Source: Psilocybe azurescens
Lineage: Eukaryota; Basidiomycota; Agaricomycetes; Agaricales; Agrocybaceae
Reading direction: 5' to 3'
DNA: 37,844 nt
Assembly (NCBI GenBank): GCA_023853785.1
Contig: JAJIRX010000170.1
Coordinates: 1 to 37,844, forward strand
Position 1 is the stretch's first letter; every line of letters begins with the position of its first letter. Shown here one piece after another: positions 10,440-18,252 of the stretch. The translations under genes and the position numbers were made by a program. The notes beneath the pieces were generated by a model, which searched no databases, was not told the DNA's origin, and was given only the letters and a program-made list of their open reading frames with translations.

Positions 10440-12077
10440 GTATGAGCCCTGTCCCGCACATCCCCATCCACCCACCTCCGGATCTCGACTCAGAGTGCGC
10501 TCGTGAGACTCGATCGCGCACTATAATACTCTTCCGAGAACGACAAGTCCGACGACCCCACCTCGCTCAGCACGCTCAGCACGCTCAGCACGCTCAGCAC
10601 GCTCAGCACGCTCAGCACGCTCAGCACGCTCAGCACACTCAAGGTCGAGTTCGAATTTCGCTGCTCGGGCGTGTGCGCACCTGCTGGCGCTCGACCCTGG
10701 CGATGATGATGCAGGCGATAATGATGACGGCAACTCTGGCTCTGATTCAGATGGCGGCTGTGGCGCAGGTGATGGCGATAATGGAACGACGTCGGATGAG
10801 GGTGGCACGAGCGCCGTAGGCGTAAGCTCTGACGAAGAAGCCGATGCCGAAGCTAGTGCTGACGATGATGCGGAAGACGTTGACAACGTTGACGACGTCC
10901 TCCGTACGGCACCAGAACCAGGATGGGTCCCGGGAAAGGTGTTGATTCGCAACGACGCAGCTGACACCGCCGCTCTCGTCTTCTTCTCCTTTGTCGGCGG
11001 CGGGACCTCCAACGTCGAGGTCGAGGTCGAGTTCGAGGCCATCCCACTACCCGTGCTCCCACCCGCACCGCTGCTAAAGACCTCCACCCACCTCAACACC
11101 GCATTCCTCGTGGCGGCTCATCCACGCCCGGGAGACCCCACACGACTTCGTATGTCTCAACCTTTGGCTCCCCACACCCAAACCCAAACTCATACCGATA
11201 CCAGGCGCTCGCAGCAGCATCGCGTTGAAATTCTCCAGGTCCTTTTCCAGGGCAGATAACGTCTCCAGATTCCCTTCGGTATTAGTGACAGTACCTGAAG
11301 CGGCATCCTCTTCCAAGGAGGCGGCGGCGGAACCAGAGGCCGAGACAGTGACGGCACTGCTCTCAATCCCACTCCCGATAGATACCACCCGCGGCACACA
11401 GAACGCGTCGTCTTCATTGTCATTTCCACCACCGTTACCGCCAACAGAAACAGGAGCAGCAGTAACGGCAGCGACTCCGGAGAACAATTTCTTCTTGGCA
11501 CCCAGCCCAAGCAACGAAAGCGTCCAGTCTTCCTCGCCCATACCCGGGCCAGTAGCTGTCGTATTTGCACTGGCACTGGCACTGGCATCTGTAGTCTTCG
11601 TGATTGTAGTCCTGCGAAGCGCAGGCTCAGACTTGGTCCTCATCCTCTCCCCATATGGCCCCCATACATCCTCTCCCGTCGTCGTCAGCACATTCAACAT
11701 CCCCGCACCCGCACCCGTCTCCGCCGCCACCTTACTAAGCCTGACCACCGAATTCGCCCTCGTCATCCCTTTCCTCCCCAGATCCACTTCCACTTCCGCC
11801 CTTGCACTTCCGCCAGGACTCGCGCCCAACAACAATGTCCACTCCCCAACCCCATCCTTCTCGCCGCCGCGGCGGAGCCCCGTCTCACAATCTGCCGCGC
11901 AACGCCAATCAGCGGCACCTTCTCCTTCAACTTGTTCCCTTCCTGCATCCACCCATTCATCGCCACTGCATTCGCACGCCTAGTGGCGTTCGCAAGCGTG
12001 TTCGCGGCTTCGTCATCCTTCTCCTCGAATTTGGGCGTGCTCATCAAGATTGAGATCGAGGATCCATCCGAGCTGGT
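10440..12077 (-). pseudogene. truncated 3' copy of the Ser/Pro-rich gene
   Basis: This is a partial duplicate of the gene at 18253-22972, covering roughly its last 540 codons. It lacks the 5' two thirds and has no promoter of its own. The frame changes at least twice relative to copy 2: near 11860-11900, where RRGSAAAAR runs out of frame, and near 11127-11133, where one G of CCCGGGAGGACC is absent. Its 3' end has a 9-bp repeat expansion absent from copy 2. Motifs such as NEDDAFCVPRVVSIGSGIES are still readable. Truncation alone makes this a pseudogene. Confidence 0.8.
10565..10636. repeat. 9-bp tandem repeat (GCTCAGCAC) x8
   Basis: Eight perfect copies of GCTCAGCAC lie in the 3' coding part of the truncated Ser/Pro-rich gene, where the matching place in copy 2 (about 18325-18350) has one to two imperfect copies. 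On the minus strand the repeat encodes a run of Ala-Glu-Arg triplets. The multiple-of-three unit keeps the frame open. This is an expansion specific to copy 1. Confidence 0.9.
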
Positions 12078-12420
12078 AGTTATATAGTGGGCCATCCCCG
12101 TTTACCCGCAAGGCTGATAATACTCGGGAAATGTCAGGCTTGAGTCAGGGTGGGTACTATAAGCAACAACGCTGCCAGCATCAATTAACGCATGAAACCA
12201 TCTTCCGAGCATTCGCCAGTCTACAGTCAAGATTAAGTAAAATTTCCAAACAAATATTCTCACCCAGAAACTGTTCATATATGGCCATGCGCCGTAATCC
12301 AGGACCATGGCCAAACCTGGAACTTTCTTGTTCATGGAATTTGGGTACTATACCCTCAAAGCAACTGAACTGACTTGAATGCAAGGTGCTAAACCCTGAT
12401 CGAGGTGAAGGAGTCAGTTT
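12078..12420. other. unassigned spacer right of copy 1
   Basis: Unique sequence follows the abrupt end of duplication copy 1. Short frames exist on both strands (12102-12335 minus, 12131-12373 plus) but show no recognisable domain and no clear splice structure. Confidence 0.4.
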
Positions 12421-13494
12421 ACAAGAGGTATCTTGATCTGTATTTCTTTAGCAGCTAGCACCAGTTTCTGACTATCATCTGAAACGACCAGATAAAGCTT
12501 GAAGCGGACAGAAATATGTTCACCTAGATATGAAAGGTAAATAAGCGCCCGTCATCGTCATCGATCTGGATTTACTCCGGAGATCCAACTCACGTAGAAT
12601 CAACCCAAGAAGTCATCTTTTCCGAGCAAGACCACGATTATCCTGCTATCGATCTCCTCCTCTTGTAGCTATTGCAACCGTAAATATCTTCGCTGATTCT
12701 ATGCCTGTCCATAGTCAATGACGCCGATGTAGTTGTCCAATTATCCGATTTCATATCTTTCTCCCGCCATTCAAAATATTTAGAACACCCGGCGAGGAGG
12801 TTGGCATTAAGAAGCAGACATAACGGAATTAAATTGTGATTCTAGAAGAGCCGGCCAACATCCTTCAGGTCCTGTTAGAGTTTGTGTGTCCACGGAAATT
12901 TCCAAGTCTTGCAGGTATGGATTTTGAAACGCTGATGGAGCTAGGGAGGCAGCAGAGAAGGGCATACGGAAATCTGCATGGCAGGTTGCGTGCTTGCGTG
13001 CTTGCGTGCATTTGCGTGCCACGCAACCTGGACTGAGTATACACATTTGAGTGTATAGTCGGATTATCTTTATGAGTCAAATTAATGTTGCCATCTTCAT
13101 AATGTTGTTTACTGAGACTTGATTTGGACTTGCATCAAGTCTGTGCTTTCTGACAGTCTCAGTTATGATTTTGTACATCCATACTCAAACTCCGGAGCAC
13201 AACCTAAACAACAAGCTTGCAACAAGTACAGCGAGGAATGTATATATAATTGTAGATAGAAAGTTTGTACTGTACTATTATCTGTAAATCACCTATGTTT
13301 AAGGACGTAGCCACAGGCAATAGTTGACACTGTAGAGTCCATGGGCCGGCACCATACTCGGTAAAAGTCTTAACGGCGATAGCCGTCACCGCCGAAGATT
13401 TTTATACCTTGTTATTCTTCTCGACCTTGTCTCTATCATCCCCTGTTCAAATAATATACACTGGTGAAAATGCAACTTGTACACAAATGCACTC

Positions 13495-13605
13495 ATCGTA
13501 CACTCAACACGCATTCAGTCACACGCAACCGACACTCAACCGCACGCAACCTGCGGACAGCCACCACGCAACCACACACAGCCACCACGCAACCACTACG
13601 CGCAA
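13495..13605. repeat. internal ACGCAACC-type repeats of the Mutator-like element
   Basis: Short, irregularly spaced copies of CACGCAACC and CACTCAAC recur here, in the opposite orientation to the TTGCGTGC words at the left end. Similar motifs sit at the right end near 14580-14665. Such subterminal and internal repeats often act as transposase binding sites, but this role is inferred. Confidence 0.5.
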
Positions 13606-14102
13606 GTACCACTCAATCAATATTTCGATGCACACAAGTGCACTCGGTCAGTGCTTAGCATCCCTCACTTACACAAAACCATATCGAAATAAACTAAACA
13701 TGCTTGGCATATCAGTATTTATGTTTCAACTGAGTTTCAACTTGCTATCCGACTCGAAATTGACATTTTAGATGTGTAAACACCGTGAATTGTCTGCATT
13801 AAAATGATTATTTTTGTTGATTATGTTTCAACTCTCTGTACTATTTCAAATTTGAGTTTTAGATGAGTAAACTCCACTAATTTTTTGTTGAGATGATTCC
13901 TTTGTAAATTGAGTTTTCATTGCAGTCTCTGTTGTTACCTTCGCTTTTAGATTCATTGTTTTAAGCTCTTACATATTTATACTCAACGTGAACATGAGGT
14001 TAATGACTTCTCCCTCCCCTCCCAATCTTTAGCAGTTATAGCCTCGTATTTAAATATTAACCGCAACAAGTTGGTCATTATAAGTTCATAAAATTAACAT
14101 GA

Positions 14103-14434
14103 ATGACATACTGGCCTCATATCCTTCTCGATTTGAAATGGGGTCTTGATATTGGAAACCATCAGAATGACTGGAGGCCATATGCTTACCTTCCTGAGGA
14201 CTGGATCCGCAGAGATAGACAAGAAGAGGATAATGAAATGAAGGTGAGTTCAGTATTTTTTTATTGATATTTTACCTATTTCAAATGTGTCTACCAATGT
14301 CTTATAATTTTGTAAAGCTGGGACCCAATTATGTCGATTTTTCAAAGTCAAAGCCAGGAGAAATTTTACTAGTGCAAACTCGCCCCAGGCCAAGACACAT
14401 TCAGAAGAAGAGGAAGCAAAGCAGCGCTAATTAA
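14103..14434 (+). CDS. spliced 85-residue ORF carried inside the transposon
   Basis: Exon 1, 14103-14243, starts MTYWPHILLDLKWGLDIG and contains DWRPYAYLPEDWIRRDRQ. It ends at a GTGAGT donor. Exon 2, 14318-14434, begins LGPNYVDFSKSKPGEILLV after a TTTTGTAAAG acceptor and ends in a basic tail with a TAA stop. Phase is 0 across the 74-nt intron. Residue composition is protein-like, unlike the AT-rich surroundings. I do not recognise the family. It may be a captured gene fragment, as in Pack-MULEs, or the C-terminal remnant of an element-encoded protein. Confidence 0.5.
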
Positions 14435-14906
14435 CCATAGATATAAGATACCACAGGTTAGTAGTTGGCAGTTTGACCGGTTTCTCATAATTTATTTATT
14501 GCTAATGCACTCACATATACATTGGATTGACCAACTAGATTAAGTAGATTGCGCATATTCATGCTTGTATAATTAGAGTCTGCGCAAATGCACGCAAATG
14601 TTGCGCATGTTTGTTTGCGTGCACTTGCGCGGCACTCAAGCGCACACAAGCACGCAACCTTGCCACGCACATTTCCTGATGCCCAGCAGAGAAGCACGAG
14701 ATATACAATGCTATGAGCCACTGTGGCATTTTTGAGGCGAATAGCGGTGTTACTTTCTTGTTGATTTATATTCCATCCCACTCCGTCAAAATACTGTCGT
14801 ACGGTGTAAGATTTGATTATCCCAACCTGATCAATAAGGTTGCTCTGCAGCTCTCTCCACAACACATACCTTGATACTCTTCTCGCAAAACCTCATTTAC
14901 CCTGGG

Positions 14907-15125
14907 TATGTTGATCCTCAGGTTGTCCACTACCAATCACTTGCAACTAGGAAGTCTTCCATACCATAACATAGGTCCAATATCACAACAGATAGGGGGC
15001 TTCTACAAATTAAGGTGTGTCATTTATTAACGAGAGTTCTACTTGAACACAACCTATATGCTTAACATGGTGAAACTATGAGAATGAAATGGGTCAGGCA
15101 ACTGAACATTCATGACTGTGTCCAT
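14907..15125. other. unassigned spacer left of copy 2
   Basis: Unique sequence lies between the BTB remnant and the left end of duplication copy 2, which starts ACAGTGGTTCAAGAACGG at about 15131. Nothing recognisable was seen. Confidence 0.4.
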
Positions 15126-15239
15126 CCCCCACAGTGGTTCAAGAACGGTTTAAGAACGGTTTTTCTCCGAGTGTCGCCGCTTGCAGTCTATGAGTATCAG
15201 AAGTAGAAGCTTGATCAAGTTGGGCCAGAATTCAGGGCC

Positions 15240-15560
15240 TATGTCACCGACGTTTTGGACTTCGAGTAGTCTGCGGTTATCCCCAACACGCAACAAAACG
15301 ATTCTGACCATCTGACAGCGATTCAGAGGTCTACATCGACAAACCGTATGCTGATTGGATTAGCTACATGGAGTATAATTGGGAGTTTATTGTCAGTTTC
15401 ATCCGGATACTTGATGTTTTGCCTGAGAAAAACTCCACTCCTGACGGACGCCTTCCGGCACGGCCAGTGCCAATTTTCGTCATTCCTATGACTTTGCGCT
15501 TCCCATATTTCCTAGTCATTGCGCGACACAGTCATCGAGCGTGCGCAGTACGGCTAGTGT
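15240..15560 (+). pseudogene. unrecognised coding remnant, copy 2
   Basis: The plus strand reads an uninterrupted protein-like stretch with DSEVYIDKPYADWISYMEY, then WEFIVSFIRILDVLPEKN and STPDGRLPARPVPIF. A stop lies upstream near 15270 and no start or splice context is clear. The duplicate at 7584-7920 is more decayed. I cannot name the family; the piece looks like an internal exon of a lost gene. Confidence 0.4.
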
Positions 15561-15699
15561 CTAGGATCCTTTTTTTTTCGGAAGAACCGGATATATATAC
15601 ACTTCATTCGCTCAGCAAATCCCATAATTGACGCTGAGAGCGATCTTAATGATTATTTGAAATTGCCCTTCATTCGAATACGATCTAGAATCATTCAAA

Positions 15700-16717
15700 T
15701 TATGACTTGGCCCACGTACTCTTGTTTTCCTGGAAGAATTCCAACAAGGTGTGCTTTCCCACAAATTTGCGACCTTCTGCAGCGGCAGTCGAGTCGTTGA
15801 ACACGGCTTCCTCACTCCCCTGCTCGACCTTTCTATTCATCTCCGCTAGTATTGGCGTACTCAGGCGGTGCCCCGATCTGAATGTAGAAGTCTGCCAGCT
15901 CCTCGACGGTGTATCTTTTATGTGTGATCGTTCGTCCGAGCACAGAAGATAAGATTTTTGCAGCCTGCAGTTGGAATGGTATCGCTCATTGAGCCACATT
16001 CCACGATATATACCAAACGTAACTCACATCTTCGTAGGAGTGAAGCTCGGGACCGACGACAAAGATATCCTTGTTCGGACTTTTCTCAGCTGTGAGACCC
16101 TCGAATGCCGCTTGTGCGACATCATCTGTCGATACCCAGGGAATTCTTCCATCTTGTGCAGCCGAAAAATATGATCGTCTTTTCCAATGCTCACAGCGTA
16201 GTTTACCTTGAAGGTCTCTGTGAGTAGGGTTGTGGTATCAGCATCATTTACAATCAAAAATCAAAGCCCACATCGGATGCCCGAAGGTCAAGAATGAAGT
16301 ACACTTACGAATAAACCACGTAGGCCTCACGACAACATAGTCTACTCCGGTGTCCAGGAGATGCTGATGCACCACGCCTACTGGAACATAAGACTTGGAA
16401 TCAGGTTCAAATATAGTAGCAGACAGCAGGGCAAATCGCTTGACGCCTCTGGATATAGCGAGATCGACGAATGCTATGACTACCGATGCATCTGAGCTGG
16501 CTGGGGCTGGTACGATGTACACCTGATCGACATTTGCCTCCGGGCTCAAGGCAGCCTCGTGTGTCGTCGCATCGAACCAGTCAAACGTGACTGCTTTGAA
16601 GGGCTCTGGTGCTTTCCCTGAGCGAGTGGCAATAAGAACGGGCTTATTTATATTGTGTAGGAGTTTGGCGAGAGCGAGTCCTGTTCGCCCAGTTCCTCCT
16701 GTGATAAGTGTTGTCAT
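15700..16717 (-). pseudogene. NmrA-like oxidoreductase, copy 2, frame-broken
   Basis: This is the paralogue of 8051-9083, starting at 16717 with the same GGTGRTG motif and the same three-exon structure (16717-16309, 16217-16028, 15964-15700). Exon 2 is one base short at a five-T run (plus A run at 16165-16169). Exon 3 is two bases short near 15849, where copy 1 has AATATGCTAGCGG, which leads into a TAG. The first break could be an assembly error but the second is not in a homopolymer, so this copy is probably dead. It keeps the intact C-terminus KHTLLEFFQENKS that is out of frame in copy 1. Confidence 0.75.
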
Positions 16718-17269
16718 GCTTGTTCAGTGAGCTTGGTGTAGTTCTTTGGGATGTTAAATGGTTTAGTGAAAAGGAGGCGCTTGATTTATGAGCATTTTAT
16801 AGCTTACATTTTGGGCTGATAGTGATCACGATCATTTAGCCGACCACTGATAATTTCTCCATGTGATAAAGCTGTCGATGATGGTCAGTAACTGTATAAT
16901 ACATAACCCGTTCCAGCTCGCGACGGGACAGCTGCTCAATAAGCAATTATACTGTAAGAAGTAGTTACCCGGTTAAGATGCACAGATAACCCTTGAAACT
17001 GCAAATCACATTATGTCAGGTTTGTCAGAATTGGCAAAAGTCGATTCCAAGTTGTGCTTGGAAGTTCGACCCAGGAATGATTGCATGAGTCATGGATTGC
17101 TTTATGCACCCGGGTTTCGTATTCGTGGGCTCCACATCTTTTCCTTATAACGTCCGTAGGCTTTATTTTTGATATACGTGCTCGTAAAAGACCAAATAAT
17201 CCCTTATGGAACCCGCAGGCGAGCGGGTTGGACGGATACATGTTAACAACTTCCTGTGTTTCCTTGCCG

Positions 17270-17600
17270 GGAAACCCGTAATACTATCATGGTGCCGGCA
17301 GTAATAGAACGCCTCCAGAATCTGCTAAAAACGGCAAACTATTTGAAGAGAGAAAATATGCGCTATATATTGATATGGGTCTAGAATCAGTGAGAATCCT
17401 GAATGAACTTGAAGATGAAATTAGGCGCCCGTGATGCCTTGTAATCCTTAATCTCAAGGCCAAACAGCGCACAGATAATGTCGAAGAGGCAACCACGGCT
17501 TCATTCTCATCGTCTTTCAATGATAAAATGAGAAAAATAAGGAACACAAGGGTAGTGCGAGGCATGATTGCGTCTGGGATTACTCAGTGCAACTATAGAT
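17270..17600 (+). pseudogene. unrecognised plus-strand coding remnant, copy 2
   Basis: The plus strand encodes MVPAVIERLQNLLKTANYLK from 17289. After a one-base shift at GAGAAAATATG it continues YALYIDMGLESVRILNELED. A second segment from about 17455 reads LKAKQRTDNVEEATTASF and FNDKMRKIRNTRVVRGMI. The two segments are separated by about 30 nt containing stops, too short for a normal intron. The pattern suggests a decayed gene between the two minus-strand genes. Family not recognised. Confidence 0.35.
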
Positions 17601-18252
17601 TCTCACACGGTCTCAGCTGCCGTGAAGATATGTTCAGTTTAGTTTCTCAGCGCTCGAGTCGCTTGTTCCCCAATCCAATGTCGGTGGTGCTAAAAAATTG
17701 GTATCAGATCGGTATCCTACTATCAATATATAAATATGTTGCAGGTAATCATTACAAAATGGGACGGTGATATGTAGCGTTAAATAGTAGGTGATAATTA
17801 AATAGTAGGGGAGGGGGATTAGTGGTTAGGAACTCTAACAGGGGTCGATAAGATAAGCAATAAACAAGAGAATCTAGAGAAAGAATCTAAATCATGGTAA
17901 GCAGAAGAAAAGGGATGAAAGGAGAGTGGGATGTACAGACGTCATGAGTATGATGCAAAGCAAACGAACACAAAAAGCAAGAGAGCGTCGAAGATCTAGT
18001 GGGTGCGCTGGTGTGGTACGCACTTTTTCAATCAAAAAATTGTCAAAAGCTATGTAAGGGAAAAAGAAATGATGGTACATGTGCATCTTCGAAGCTTCGA
18101 AGAAAAAGCAAGAGATGGGGTGAGCAAAAAAACAAGTAACCCAAAGAAAGTCCAAAATTCAACTCAAAAACACCCACTGACGTATAAGCCCCGTCCCGTT
18201 CTTCCGCATCCGCATCTCCACCCACCCACCTCCTCCAGGTCCCGACTCGGAC

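Larger units (their letters stand above)
6906..12077. repeat. segmental duplication, copy 1 (derived)
   Basis: From ACAGTGGTTCAAGAAC at about 6909 to CCATCCGAGCTGGT at about 12077 this block aligns in direct orientation with 15126-19819, with many scattered substitutions and small indels. Its right end stops abruptly inside the Ser/Pro-rich gene that is complete only in copy 2, so copy 1 is the derived, truncated copy. It carries a ~560-bp insertion relative to copy 2 at about 7023-7580. Its left end lies within about 10 nt of the foldback element. Confidence 0.9.
12961..14683. mobile_element. Mutator-like (MULE-type) non-autonomous transposon
   Basis: The left end GGCATACGGAAATCTGCATG and the reverse complement of the right end, GGCATCAGGAAATGTGCGTG, form an imperfect terminal inverted repeat of about 40 bp. 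Both continue as GGCA(A)GGTTGCGTGCTTG and then GCGTGC-rich subterminal repeats. The element is flanked by direct copies of CAGCAGAGAAG (12950-12960 and 14684-14694). Depending on how terminal Gs are assigned the target duplication is 9-11 bp, the size typical of Mutator-like elements. Removing element and one repeat approximately rejoins the BTB coding sequence, which supports the boundaries. No transposase is visible, so it needs an enzyme supplied in trans. Confidence 0.8.
12440..14906 (+). pseudogene. BTB/POZ-domain gene, decayed and interrupted by a transposon
   Basis: Two pieces of a mushroom-type BTB/POZ protein flank a transposable element. The left piece, about 12835-12960, reads ILEEPANILQVLLEFVCPRK and FPSLAGMDFETLMEL. 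The right piece, 14687-14870, reads AEKHEIYNAMSHC and then SHSVKILSYGVRFDYPNLIN, in the family's usual order. After one frame change LDTLLAKPHLPWV follows to about 14906. A weak N-terminal match, LTII/NDQIKLEADRNMF with a stop inside, lies near 12460-12530. BTB domains mediate dimerisation and substrate recruitment; many mushroom copies are orphans. Stops, a frame shift at the insertion site and the 1.7-kb insertion indicate a dead gene. Confidence 0.7.

Noticed and set aside
10442..10819. Plus-strand frame with a run of Gln-His-Ala repeats
   Set aside because: It is the antisense translation of the 9-bp repeat; copy 2 lacks the run and the frame.
10939..11983. Long plus-strand frames opposite the Ser/Pro-rich gene copies
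   Set aside because: They are antisense shadows caused by GC-rich third positions. The minus-strand reading has the conserved islands and a natural stop shared with copy 2.
6906..12077. Helitron capture as the mechanism for the segmental duplication
   Set aside because: No 5' TC, 3' CTRR with hairpin, or helicase remnant was found at the block boundaries.
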